From assembly GCF_020497125.1 (NCBI RefSeq), contig NC_059079.1, positions 15,519,553 to 15,583,552 of the forward strand: DNA of 64,000 nucleotides. The letters are read 5' to 3'. This DNA comes from Mauremys mutica (lineage: Eukaryota; Chordata; Testudines; Geoemydidae). The position numbers and the translations under genes are program-made. This document shows positions 47,675-60,227 of the stretch, piece by piece. How positions within the stretch are numbered: the stretch's first letter is position 1; each line of letters opens with the position of its first letter. Under the pieces are notes generated by a model. That model saw nothing but the letters and a program-made list of their open reading frames with translations. It was not told the DNA's origin and did not search any database.

Positions 47675-50600
47675 CTGAAAAACAGAATGAAATGGTTGGA
47701 TCCGTACACACAAATGAAAAAAGAAAAACCCACTGGGGCGCCTTTTCCACAGCTAACACATGGGCCAATCCACAAGACATGGTACATGCAATGGAGTAAC
47801 GTACAATAAGCCTTTTGCCTGAAGTATTATTAGGGGTACTAGCTTTATTCTCTAAAGAAATGAAACAACTACTAATGTCAACATCTAAGCTTGTCCTTCT
47901 GGAAAAACTACCTCCTGCCTTTCTGGAATCAACCTAGAAATGTTTATTGAATGCATTAGCTGGGAGAAATCCAGACTGTCCCACCTAACCCTAGTTGGCA
48001 CCCTAGCCAAAACAATGTTTTCTGTCTGCCCAGTGGATGCTCACACACCCCTCTGTCTCTCTCTGGTATCCTACTTCCCAGCCAGTCACATATAAAAATC
48101 CCTGGCATGTGCCAAATACCGCAGATGGATCCATTGTAGCACACTGTAATGTTCATAGCTGACACTCAGGTGTTTCTATTTGTACTTGCTAGCTGGCCAG
48201 AAGCAGGTGTTCTGCCAAAGGGGAGGCACAAAGCACTTAGATACCATGATGAGAAGATATTAGAAAAAGACAACTAAAGAAATAGAAGAGAGGAACAAGA
48301 AAGGGGTTGCCCAGAGCAAGAGATGGACTAGTCCACTATCAATAACCTTTTCCCATCAGTGGTTCAGCGTCCCTTCCACTCCATCCCAAACTCTGTCTCA
48401 ATACTGGATTATGTTTTCAAACTCTTTGCCAGAATAATTCTGTCTAGAGTTAGACTAGTTCAGCTGGGACCTATCACCCACTGCAAAGTCTTGTTAGCTC
48501 TAAAGCAACTCATTCAAAAGGCCCAGGTGGAGGCAGTATGGGCAGGGAGTTTCTGAGGATGTTTAGTCTGTTTGGCCTTTTCAGACTAGCAGCCGCTGGT
48601 ATGCATGCATTGCTTGTATAGGGCATGGTAAAAAGTGCCATCATGGCTTCTTCCCAGCTCACTTTAAAAAGCAAAAACAAAAAACAACCAAGCAGCAGCA
48701 AAATAGCCTTCTTCCAAACATCAGGATGACATGTGGGGGCTTTTGCTTTCTTTTATCTTTTCCATCCTCCACACTCCCTCCCTCCAGGAGCCCACTCTCC
48801 TCGCCTAATTTCCTCCAGTTTAATTCAATTTCAGTAATCACAAGTCTAGACACCACAAACAGCAGCTTCAAACCCTAGGGTACATTTATAATTGTCCTGG
48901 CTATGGCAAAGAGGCATTACGTACCACCCTGCACAAACCTGTAGCATCTACAACCATTTATGTCCACAGTACTAGAAATAGCTTACACCTTTATGAACTG
49001 ACTTCTGGACTAAGAAAATGATCAAAATTCACCCCAGACCCTTTTCCAATGACAAATACTTTAAAAGATTCAGGTGAATGTTGCCCCTAACTGAGCACTC
49101 TATGTTTGCCAAGAGCTACAGGGTAGGACAAGGCTGTGGGGTGCTGGGAGGAGAGTTACAGTAGATCCACTTACCTCTTTGAGGAACCTAGAGAAGAATA
49201 TCTTCCAAGTGTCTGGAGTCTGCCAGGGAAAAGGGAGGGAGAGACTGGGGTAGCAAGAACTTGTCGGGAATGTGCGGGTGTTGCTATGGTGATGGGGATG
49301 GGAGGGCAGAAGAGGGTTAGGAGTCCACCTAGGCCGGCAGCAATCACAGCAGGCACTTAGAACCCAATGGAATACTTCTTTAAGGTCAATGGTGCCACCA
49401 TACTTGTTAGTTTTTTGAAATGCAGAGGCACAAGTTAATTTTGCATGCATTTATTATTACCCTATTTTTTATTGCTAATAACTTACCCTACACAGTGGCC
49501 ATCACACCTCAGCATCATCCCACCCAGCAAGCTCCTGCACGGCATCTCACCTGCCCAAGGAAGACTTAGCACACATCAGAAGAGGTAGCAATGCTGAAAA
49601 TACCCAACCGTGTTGGGTTCCAAATCTGAATATATATTATATACATTACTTTCATTGAAGCCATAGCCCTGTTTACAGTCCTACAAAGTCATGCTTCCAA
49701 AACCCATAAAAATTGGGCAATTTGATTGTTTGCCATCTTTTAGAACTTCTAACTCTTTAGGTCTGAATCTGCTAAAGAGTTACGAATATTAATGAAGCTG
49801 TTGTTGGACGGAAAAGACAGTTCATTCATACATGCAATAGTGAACAGTTGTGGCACCTGAAAAGAGTTTTGATTTGGTTAAACAGTCTCACTATTGAAAT
49901 ATTTACTCTTGCTCCTATATAATGTCTAGCATGGATATTTAATGAATATGGTCTATCATACCCTTTCCTCTTCCAGTTTTGATCAGCTTGCTGTCATTAT
50001 TGACCGGTATCATCAGACAGGACAAAAAGCTGAGCTTGTAATTTAAACCATCTCCCAGAGAATTTAGGCTTTTTATTTAGAAGGCTCAATCCCTACTATA
50101 CATTTTTATTAGCAAACATGTTTGCTAATGTCCATGAGACTGAACAGTGAAGAAGCAATGAACTTATTTCCCCAACTTCACAGATCATGTTTAACTTTGA
50201 CACAACTCAAGCATTCAGAACATAAAACCTCATTCAGATGATCCCCTGATAAAATTAATGACTCAAAAGATTGGTCATATCATTATATATAATTTTTTTT
50301 TTAAAAAAAAGCAAACTTTGAGCACTGAAATATACCACGTTGGTTTTTTTTTTTTTAAATCTACAACATTTTTGCTTCAACTAGCAGGCATCAGCAGACA
50401 GTTAAAGCGCTATACCATAGCCAAGAACTAATATAGCCATCCTAACTAGCACCGTAACATTGTCCATTTTCTTACCATTTTGCTATTTTTACTGAAAAAT
50501 TGTCAAGCATGACCACCTGACTCCTGGAACGATTTTTTGGGCATTCCCAGCAAGCAAAACAAAAAAATGCTAAAATACACTGTAATATATGTCTATGAGA

Positions 50601-51438
50601 TAGATTTCCTCACGCACACAAGATGCCAAAAAGCTGGAATTCTACTTTTAAAATCACTCCCTGTCTCCCTCCACACATACGCATTTATATTAGTAAATTA
50701 TGTGAGACTCATTACATTTTATAGCCCTGCATAAAAACCTTACAATTTCTTACTAATATTTTGCAATGACATAATGCCATTTGTAGAGGTGCCACATAAA
50801 GGGATTGACTTTTACTAGCTTCTGATGGCAAGACTATCCACTTTATATTCTGTTTTATATAAGCGTTCTCAAAATTTATCGACCCCAATGGATTTCTCAA
50901 GTTGCTTAATTATAAAAGAAAGAAGACAGCATAGTGGCTTAGTGAACCAATATAAAAGTCAGATAAAATGTTTCATTACAAGAGATGGTTCAAAGAGTCA
51001 GGGAGCAAAGTGTCAGTTTCTAGGACCCAGTATAGAGAGGTGACATTTTTCTGCTGACTTATCGTAATGTCAGATGCTAAGACTCTGCGCAGTGATGTAG
51101 GGTTATGTCTACTGGCTCATGTTGATGTCAGATCAGGTGGGTCCTATTAGCTTTAATTCAAAAAGGGTAGACACTGAAATCCTTTTATTTCTGAGGCAAA
51201 GGAAATTTGGGGAAGAGAAAGAGAGGTACTACAGGGTGAACTCCTAGGACTAACCAAAATCAGGAGAATTTTGGCTGCGGTTTGTTTTATTGTTACTATT
51301 TATGTTATCAATAAAGGCAAACCATGCAAGAGGTTAAGTGTGGACCACTTCAGGTGTGCAAATACTGTGTTCAGAATTAAGTGGGAATGCTGCATGCTTA
51401 CAAGAAAAAAATAGATGGACACTGAAAGACGTCAGCAC
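47675..51438 (-). other. Intron C-D of FREM1-like gene
   Basis: A 3.8-kb intron. I see no recognisable repeat ends or exons. The frames around 49100-49450 and 48359-48871 have no domain features. Confidence 0.45.
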
Positions 51439-51580
51439 CATTAACTTTAGGTCTCCTAATTTTTGCACGCTGTTGACGATGTAATGGAGTTTATCCCTGG
51501 GGGAATCTTTGTCTTCTGCTTCTAATGCTACACTGGAAATGACCTTATGCTCATCAACTTCAACTTCCAAACCTGTATTC
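51439..51580 (-). pseudogene. FREM1: FREM1-like exon C: start of next CSPG repeat
   Basis: A 142-nt exon with acceptor 'gcatcttcctcag', phase 2 in and phase 0 out. The join with exon B gives 'PHLSRNTGLEVEVDEHK', then 'LEAEDKDSPRDKLHYIV' and 'KLGDLKLM'. The reading frame is intact. The donor ATG/GTGCTG is poor (no GTRAGT), so either the site has decayed or the true donor differs by a few bases. Confidence 0.83.
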
Positions 51581-54500
51581 CTGAGGAAGATGCAAAACGG
51601 GACACCAAGTGAGTAAACTAAAGGCACATCACTTCACAACTGGCATCGTACAACTATAATCTGTGAGCTGAAATTCCTGTCCCTCTTTGCACTTAGCCAT
51701 GTCTCTATCTTACACAGCGGCTACTAGCTCCAGAGGATGTATTTTACATAACACTACACTCAGATCAGTGCAATGGAAGGTTGCTCTTTTTCTGAGCTGG
51801 TCAGAAAAATAAATAGAAATGGCAGGAAGCATCTCCCCTATCCAGCCCTGGGAGGCCAGTGTGTGTCTCAGCTCCAGTACCATTATCCTACGCTACCTCC
51901 TTGGGTCCAGCCGTGGCCATCTCCCAAGGGTGAGGCCAAAACCTTTGGGAGGTAGAAAACTTAGGCAGGCTGCCACTAAAGCAGCAGCAGTATTAACAAG
52001 GGAGGGGAGGGAAACGAGGCGTTGAAAAGAATATGAGTGAAGTGGCTTGACAGAAAGGTCGGTTAGTACCTGGACAAAGTAGTGGTCAGTTGGGGTGTGA
52101 GCAAGGAGATCATCCTTTTTTTTAAATCTGGAAACTCTTGGGGATGGCACAGAATGTCTTTATATGTTTGTACAGCACCCGCCACAAGAGTGCTGCCAAG
52201 AAGGCTTCCTGCCCATGCTTTATACCTCCCTGGCCCCATATCTCCCTTGAATTTTAAATGGAGGACATGGTGTGATGTTGCTCTGCTGCTCAGATTATCT
52301 AAAGATGGTGCCTCAGGCTTTGGTGTGGGGCTTGGTAAGCTAAACAGCTCTGCAAAAAGGTGAACGTACCCAAACGGGGACTATTTGGCTGAAAAAAGTA
52401 AATAATAGCTAGTAATTTCCCTGGAATGTTTTCACATTTCAGGAAAATTGTGTTTGAGAGAGAGCCATACGCAGGAAACACTAATTTGTGTGACCATCAC
52501 TTTACACAGCATGAGACCACAGGTCTCACTTCTCTTGGCAGCAGTACAGGGCTCATGTTTTCATACGGATGAAGTATTCTTGAGCAATTTCTCCAATTTA
52601 TTAGGCATGAACAGGCTTGTCTTAGCATCAAGCACCGAGGGTTTTTTATCTTTACTTTAAACAAACATTTATTATGGTACTTGAATGAAAAGTCCTGCCT
52701 ATGTCAACATATGAGTTATGTCCTTTTCCAGAATCACAGGCTACGGATGGTGCACAAGTAGCATTGTGGGGCTCTCCTTTGCTGGAAGAAGATATCTGAA
52801 AACTTGGTAGTTATTTTTAATTGTTACACTGCTTTCCATTACAATCATAGGAGCCAATTAAGCCTTATAATTCCTAAGTTAACAGGCAAGAATGAGCAGA
52901 AAATTTTCAATCCTATTATGAGCGCATAGGTGAATACAAAAATTTTTTTGCAAGAAAATATTTTAAATTTGTTAAACTGCTGTCACCCTCTCTTTTTGTG
53001 TTTGCACTGCACAGACATTCAAGTGATCACGTTCTTCTGACTTATAGTTTGCAGAAAGGAAATGTCAAAATTACATGCATAAGGACTTGTGTAGTAAATT
53101 TACAAGGCCCAGTTGTACAACCCTTACTCATGATGGTGAACACTTACTCTCTGGATAATCCCATTGTCATCAATAAGATTAGTCACATAAGTACCCACCA
53201 ACAAGAGTAAAGGTTGCACAAACACTGATACTCACTGTTGGTGTAAGTGCTTCCATCTTTATCCAACCAGGAAAAAGAAACAATACCATTTGCATTCTCT
53301 GATTTATCATGACTAAGCTGCACAGCTCACATTTTGAATAATATTGCTCAGTCCCCAGAATGTAAAAAATTAAGAAGTTATTTGTTCAACTAATTTGAAC
53401 ATCAACTAAATCTGATTAATCACAGCCAACTGTGATGGAGATTCCATGAGACAAAAAAGTGGTTAAATGCATCAAATAACTGAGAATCATAGAAATGTAG
53501 GGCTGGGAGTGGCCTCAATAGGTCGAGTGGTGTAGCCTGTGCCTTGCTCCCTGATAGCAGCCTTCTGTACTCTGGGAAGCGCCAAACTCTGGCTCCTCCA
53601 GAGAGCTGTTGGACCAAAGGCCAGCCCTGAATATTATTAAGTACAGTCGAGTACCATCTAACTCCTGATGTTACACTGTGACATTTAGGGGGGGTTCATA
53701 AATCTCCATTGCCCCAGGGCTCCATAACCTGAAAGTCAGGGATGAAAGGTTAGCGGTTTCCCTCATAGAGGAGAAAGTTTTGCACACTCTGAACAGGTGA
53801 GCCCCAGAGGAAATCCTGGTAGAAAGCAGGGACTCTACCATTTTGTAGCTGTTCAATATTTACAGCGTCTATAAACATTTTTAAAATACACACATGATGC
53901 TCTGGGAACGTACCCAAGGCCATTTCAAATGTGTGGAGGATCAATACCAAACTGAGCACTCCTCAGTATGCTGCTTCGCTATGGAGAAGGACAAGATGAA
54001 GTGAATTGCTGAACTCTTTCTCTGACAAGGATGCCAGAAAGGGCTCCCAAATATCCAGGGATCTTTTAAGGAAGAAAAATCAGAATAACATTTTGTTTTA
54101 TACGGTCATCAAGTTTATTAATCTATGCTTTGAAATACAGGCATGGTATTTATCCTCACAACTACAGATGGTCAGGAATTTGTTTACATTGAAATTTGTT
54201 CATGGGAAATAATTTATTTCAAAGAATTTCCCATTTTGATAACATTTTGGAAAAAAAGTTTTGGGATTTTCAAATTGGCTCATATCAAAATTTTCTAAAG
54301 CAAAAAATGTTCCATTTATCAGGATGAAATGACCTTTTGTTTCAAAATTTAAGCTAAAATAAAATGTATAACATTTTAAAAGATTAAAGCAAAAATGAAA
54401 CATTTTGAAATTATTGAAACAAAACTTTTCAATTGGCCCAATCCAATTTTTTTGGGGAGGAGGGGGAAATTTGTTTGTGAGCATTTTTGAGTGTTCATCT

Positions 54501-56565
54501 TTTTGCCCCAGTTCAGAACAGGAAAAGTTTTTGAAATCTCAGAAATTCTCACAGGATTGGTACAGCTGTGAAATATGGAAATACCATTATGCCCATTTTA
54601 CAGACGCGAACTGACACACAAAATGACTTGCCACAGAAGACATAGGAAACCTGTGGTGGAACAAGGAATCAAACCCAGATTTCTCATATCCCAGGTTAAT
54701 GTCCTTACCCCTGGACTATCTTCCTATATATGCCAAGCCAATAAAATAAATACCATCCATTACTTTGTGCTCATCCTATCAAATTTATTTTTCACGATTA
54801 TATGACTGGCAACTTTTGAAACCCTCTTATGAAACATACTGAACCGCTACCAGGCCTCTCCTTCATTTGATGGAAACTCTTCATTAAACTAAGAGTCTGT
54901 AACACCACTGGAAAGAGCCAGACTTCTCCACACAGTCCTTTTAGGGCTTGATATAATGACTTCAATAGGCTTTGAATAGACCCTTGAACAGAGACTATTG
55001 TACCAGACTGTATGATGCTTGCCTTCGTGGAGGTCACCAAATTGCTTTTCTCTCTCAGAGCCAAGACAGGTTTTGAAGCCTGATCTCTAAGGGGTGAAAT
55101 CCCAGCCCCATTGAAGTCAATGGGAGTTTTGCCATTGACTTCAGAGGGTTCAAAATTTCACTCCAGACATGGAAGTCATACCCACTGGAACATACCACAG
55201 TGTCACTCCCCACTCCCTACCCCAGAGTGGGAGCAACAGCCACGTCTGCGCTGCACCTTAGATTATGGGCCAAATTTTCAAATTAAAATCAGCACATAGA
55301 TATCTAAACAAGTGTTTGGGGCTCAGTTTTCAAAGCTCGGTACCTAAAGTTGGGCATCTAAATCTGCAACTAATAGAACTGGTCTGCAAATGTATAATTT
55401 TTTCCCCATGAAAAAAGTTAATTGAAATTTTTCCTACATTATTTTCAACTTTCAACAACAACAACAACAACAAAATCAGTTAATGAAAGACAAAACATTT
55501 TCAGATTCTGATAACTTTCAACTTTTGTTGTTTTATTTTGTTTTGAGGTTTGTGGTTTTACAAACCCTTAATCAAAAAATTATTTTTCATCTTTTTTTCT
55601 GGAAAAATATTTCCACTAGCTGTAGTAATTAGGCATCTGAACAAACTGTCTGATTTACAGAGGGCTGAGAATTGAAGTCAATTTTGTAGGTGTTTTCCTG
55701 AAAATCAGGCCATTTGCTTTGGGGCCTAAACACTGGAATTGGAAAACGTGGCCTTAATACTTGTAAGCTTAACTTTCAGGTTTTGTACAAGGAAATCCCA
55801 GCTCATCACATTACATACAAATAAACTTGTTTTGAGGAAAATTGGCTTTTCCTGCGTTTGCCATAGAATATTTCCAAATTAAAAAGAACACTGTTGTTTT
55901 AGCAAGATCATGAATGGGCTATAACACACGAGATTATTGCTCTCCAGTCAGAGCAGGTGTCAATTTAAAAACATTGTAAGAACAGCAGCAATAGCACCTC
56001 GCAAAAGGCATGCTCAGAGCATTTGGCACTGGAGATTGCGCGCGCTGGATCCATTCAGCACCTACTGAAGTCTGTAAGAGGGTTAACATGTAAAGAGAGC
56101 AGATTCAGCCCCTATCTGCTAATGAGCATCAATAGGGATCTCGTCACACTGCAGTAAATTAGGGTAATTGTCAAAAGTAGACTGGGGAAAATGAAAAATG
56201 TGTTGTGGGTTGGGAAGGAGGGCAGGGAGAAGGTGATGAAGGAGGAGGAGAAGGAAGGGTAAAATCCTGGCCCAAATTAAGTCAGTGGGAGTTTTGCCCT
56301 TGACTTCAATGCAGCCAGGATTTCGCATTGTCCTTAAAATGCCCCTACATTCACTCAATCGTATTTAGTCTGTCAAGGCTTTAGCTGAACTCTGGTTCAG
56401 GTCACAATTCAATGTCATTACTGTACAAGGAAAAAATATTTTTTTCCTACCAACAACAATTTACTCAAAATGCTAACAATTAGAAAGAAACCATGTTTTC
56501 CCTGGCTAGTGCGTGCAGTTTTTTCTTAAAGTCATTTTGCGTTCAATGTCACTTAAATAGCTAAC
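51581..56565 (-). other. Intron B-C of FREM1-like gene
   Basis: A 5-kb intron with a short CR1-like phrase near 53488-53525, an AT-rich repeat at 54160-54560, an antisense MIR at 54575-54735 and hairpin-element copies at 55087-55165 and 56256-56325 ('gaagtcaatgggagttttgc' types). Confidence 0.5.
54575..54735 (-). repeat. MIR-type SINE, antisense
   Basis: 'ttatgcccattttacagacg', 'atgacttgccacagaagaca' and 'aatcaaacccagatttctca' are complementary MIR wording. Confidence 0.65.
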
Positions 56566-56710
56566 CTGGAAAGATGAGGGATTTCATCGTTGACTGGCAT
56601 GATGTAGATGTAAAGTGTCCCTTGGACTGTGTGCTTGCCATCTGTCAGCTGCATGGTAAAACTATCCTCTAGGCTTTCTGTGTCATCATGCATGTACACT
56701 AGCATCAGTC
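56566..56710 (-). pseudogene. FREM1: FREM1-like exon B: second half of the same CSPG repeat
   Basis: A 145-nt exon with acceptor 'cttcctatag' and donor CCAG/GTTAGC, phase 1 in and phase 2 out. Joined to exon A it reads 'KQGLMLVYMHDDTES', then 'DSFTMQLTDG' and 'LYIYIMPVNDEIPHLS', the classic close of a CSPG repeat ('xxDG...V.I.P.ND..P'). It is open and undamaged. The phase match across the 3.3-kb intron is strong evidence for both exons. Confidence 0.88.
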
Positions 56711-59700
56711 CTATAGGAAGGCGGGGCGGGGGGGGGTGAGCGGAACTGGACAGTGAAAAAACTTAGAACAGAACACTCAAGTCATCTTCAAAAGGACACC
56801 AGTCATGGGATTCAAACCCCAATCACGGGGAATCAAAGTACAACTACGAAGCCTGGGACCCAGTCATCTCACAGCCCAATCATGCTCCTGTTGAAATGAG
56901 TAGGAGTTTTGCCGTTCATTTCAGTGGAAGCAGCGACAGCCTTAGGACACGATCCCTTTTACATTGGATCATGGCAACTGAGATCCACTTGGCTGCTCTT
57001 GCGGTTATTCCTGTTCGCGCACAGCCAGTGGTGAACAATCTCAGTGGAAGTCCCTCCACCTTGATAGTTCATCACCATCAGAGCTTGGCAAGCTTCCGTG
57101 GAGACCGTCGGTGAGTTCCGTACCAGAGGTGAAATCATGACAACTTCTTGAATGTGTTTTTGGGGCCTTTAAAATAGTTTTGGATATCCTGGGCCTGATC
57201 CAGCATTTCTTCCACAGCTAGAACTGCCATTAAAGTCAATCTCTCTAGGTACTTGCATAACCCTCAGCATCATAACATTGAAGCGCTTCACAACCATTAT
57301 GGATTTTATCCTCCCAACACCTCTGGCAAGGTAGAGAAGTAGTAAGCCATTTTTTTCTCAAAATAAATGAGAACAGATGCACAGGGCCGATTAAGTGAAT
57401 TGCCCAGGTCACACAGGAAGTCTGTGGCTAGGGTAGGAATCAAGGTCTCCAGAGTCCTAATCTAGCATCCTATCTGCTAGACCATGATTCTACCATTGTT
57501 GGGAGAACTGGCTACAGAAGAAATGTGGGATCAGGCTCTTCATGGACAGGACTTACTTAAAACTGGGATAGCAATTGTCTTGAAAAGCACCTAACTAAAT
57601 AAATCAAGAGTTTGTCAAATTCAAAAGGGACTTGAATGCAATGAGAAGGTATTTGAATATGCTGGAATTTTAAAACAGCATTAAAGGAAAGACATTCCTA
57701 AAAATAATCAGGTTTAATTGAATAATTGCAATTGCAAGAGTTACAGCAACAAATATTTTACAGGGTCTTATTCCTTCCATTGCTGATAAAAGTTTTTACG
57801 CAGCACTTTAACCAAGTGCCTCTGTTTAATTTAGATTTATCTCCTTGCCACAAAATGTGCTCTGCCAATTCTAATAATTGTTATTCACCAAATGTATCGT
57901 GTTTGCTGAGTTAAAATGTTCTGTGCTTGCAGACTCTTACGCCAGTATAGTGCGACTTGCAAAAGAGAGGCCTAAGAAAACAGAACTCAAATTCAATCAC
58001 ATCTGTAAAGGGTTTTTAACTCATTGTATAAAAGCTGAACAAGCTTCTTACTTCTAGGAAACAGTGGATTGTGTTTCGTGAATGGCTCTGGTATATATGG
58101 AATGCACAGATAGATTCCCTTCCAGTTTGCAAAATAAGCTTTTTTCTAATAAATCAGGTTCAGGAAGCTAATTTCCTCTAGTCTCAATTTTTTCAAAAAC
58201 GGAAGCAGCCATTATGTACAAGTTCCTTAAGGGCCATTACACTTCTCTGGAGTGTGCAATCCAAACAGTGTGGAAGATGGATCTAAATGATGTATTCATC
58301 TCCTTGAAATCGCTCTGTGGAACATGCATATGTTCAGATGTGCTCCATCTGAGAAAGCTCTAATCTAATGGATTGAAACCCTACATATCCTTAGCTGGGG
58401 TTACTGGGCTGGATCCTTAGCTGGAGTAAATCAGTGTGGTTCCATGATTTCACTGGAATTAATGGAGCAAGGCCAGTTTACATCAGCTGAGGATCTGGCC
58501 TACCAGTGCCTCCACAATATCCTATGGTCATTTTTGGTTTAAGTTTCAAAACAAATATTTATGGAAAAGTACATTTAAATAATTGAAAAGGACCCATTCA
58601 GCTTTTCAGACTTTCCTGGGAATAAGAAATTAAGATAACTGATGGTAAACTTTCCAAAAGCTTCAAACTTCTATCTAATATCTGGCTTCAAATGATGAGT
58701 ATATCAACTTCAAGCAGTCAAATCCATTTGGGACTATAGGAGTAGTATGCATAAGAGTCTAGGAAATGTTCTGTACATTCTTTAATGTAACTATTAAGTT
58801 TGCAATGAATAGGGTTTTTTTCCCTTATAGTTGCAATCAGTTTAATCTATACACAAATTTGAGATTTCTTTTTTCCCCACTCCAAGGCCTTTCTCTGTGA
58901 AAAAGGTTTATATCTCACTTAATTCAATTTACAGAATTACTGTTGCTAGTTTCTTAAAAATTTAAAGTAGGTCTTTACAAATTTTAAACACACACATTAA
59001 ACAAAGCTCTGTGCTTGGTTTCTCAGCTTAAATCATAATCAAATAGCCCACAGCCCTATACTGCTTCTCCTCCACACCCTGCTCCTTTCTCCTCACTTGG
59101 CAAGAATAGGACGCAGATGCCAAGCTGTGCAACGTACATCTGGTTCTTTAGCAGATTCTAGAGGCAGTTGTATTGGCAGCTTCAGAGATGCCTTTGGGTC
59201 CATCACATGGTTAAGCTACAGCCTGAACTGGCCAGTTCTCTTTCACATCATTTCCCTTTGGCTTGGCTTGTGTTGTGGAGGGTATGTACACTTTCATCCA
59301 CTTAACAACAAGCTCTTGTGGAAATCTGTACAATCAGTCTGGAAGCTCTAGTGTGGTTAGAAAAAAACAGGGAGGGGGGAGAAAGGAAGGAAGATTTGTG
59401 CAGTTATTTCTTATATTTGCAGAAAACTACCATCCCGCTGACCTTCAAGCAAGTCATACATTCTATACAGTACGTACACTATAAATTATCACTATAGTCT
59501 CAGTTTCGTTTTCAAAGCGAAATCCCCAGCTCATTTTGCACAGACAATATTAAGGTAAGTGCAATTCATCTTCTTTCTTGAGTCTGAAAAGCTAAAGCAT
59601 ATAGCGAGCTTGTTGCAATGAACTGTGGTTTCCAGCAGAGGACATCCGCAGCTCATACAATGTAAATCTAGTTAGATCAGAGGCAAGCTCTTGTGCTATG

Positions 59701-59995
59701 AAGCTGATAAATGAAAATTATTAAGCATTCAGCGCCAAGGAGCTGACCCCAGCCTTTTAAAAGTCTTGTTCAGTAAAGACAAAACATCCTATGAACAGAT
59801 GACCATATTCCTCCTGAACGGGCCACAAGAGAGGCTGTAATTAATCCAAGCCTCATAATAGTGTGTTAACACTGTGAGACCAAGGAGACCATTTTGTACA
59901 CGTGCAATCATATATAACCCACATAGCCCTGATGCAGCGAAAGTGTACGAACAATAAAAGCCAGTAAAGGGAAGCCAAAGTTCCATTACTCAGAC
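56711..59995 (-). other. Intron A-B of FREM1-like gene
   Basis: A 3.3-kb intron with an antisense MIR (57255-57495) and a hairpin-element copy at 58405-58505 ('ctggatccttagctggagta' facing 'catcagctgaggatctggcc'). Confidence 0.55.
57255..57495 (-). repeat. MIR-type SINE, antisense
   Basis: 'agtgaattgcccaggtcaca', 'ggaatcaaggtctccagagt' and 'ctgctagaccatgattct' form the complement of a MIR body. Confidence 0.65.
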
Positions 59996-60227
59996 CTTGC
60001 TTGAGTTCAGCCAAGGAAAAGCTGTGAATCTGTAAGTCTCGATAGAGGACTGCTGAGTTCAGCTCCTTGTACCAGCTGACATCTCTGCCACAGACTCCAT
60101 TTAATATCAATCCGTGAATGGGGGATGCGGGGCAATGACAGAGAAACCTCAGTGCATTATGAGGGACATCAAGATCTTCAGCATTCAAAGTGCCAGGCTC
60201 CAGCTCACACATGTCACCTTCCATGAT
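59996..60227 (-). pseudogene. FREM1: FREM1-like exon A: first half of a CSPG repeat
   Basis: A 232-nt exon with acceptor 'ctcttcccctag' and donor CAAG/GTCTGAGT, phase 0 in and phase 1 out. It is open throughout and encodes 77 codons. The motif 'LNAEDLDVPHNALRF' is the typical start of a CSPG repeat, and 'HSFSLAELKQG' leads into the second half. It is undamaged. I see no upstream partner exon between 60228 and 64000. Confidence 0.85.

Larger units (their letters stand above)
13816..60227 (-). pseudogene. FREM1: FREM1-like extracellular matrix gene, decayed (3' portion)
   Basis: Eleven minus-strand exons spell out the end of a FRAS1/FREM-family protein: about five CSPG (NG2-type) repeats, then a Calx-beta domain. 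Order, repeat wording and the Calx-beta start 'YRVCENVG' fit FREM1 best. Known FREM1 is a secreted basement-membrane protein that works with FRAS1 and FREM2 at the epidermal-dermal junction. Splice phases chain correctly (0/1, 1/2, 2/0, 0/1, 1/2 ... 0/1, 1/2, 2/0 ... 1/1), which supports real ancestral exons. Lesions are three in-frame stops, a 5-bp insertion, a 1-bp insertion, a 71-nt exon with wrong phase, about 40 residues missing after 40823, and no lectin exons in the window. The identity divergence also allows a FREM1-like paralogue. A truncated product from the intact 5' exons cannot be excluded. Exons further upstream lie beyond the window. Confidence 0.8.

Noticed and set aside
53120..53340. 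Minus-strand text with two donor-like sites (readings 'SFSWLDKDGSTYTN' and 'TYVTNLIDDNGIIQR') that looked like an extra exon between exons B and C
   Set aside because: Exon B joins exon C directly in phase with perfect family wording, and the two readings lie in different frames separated by stops.
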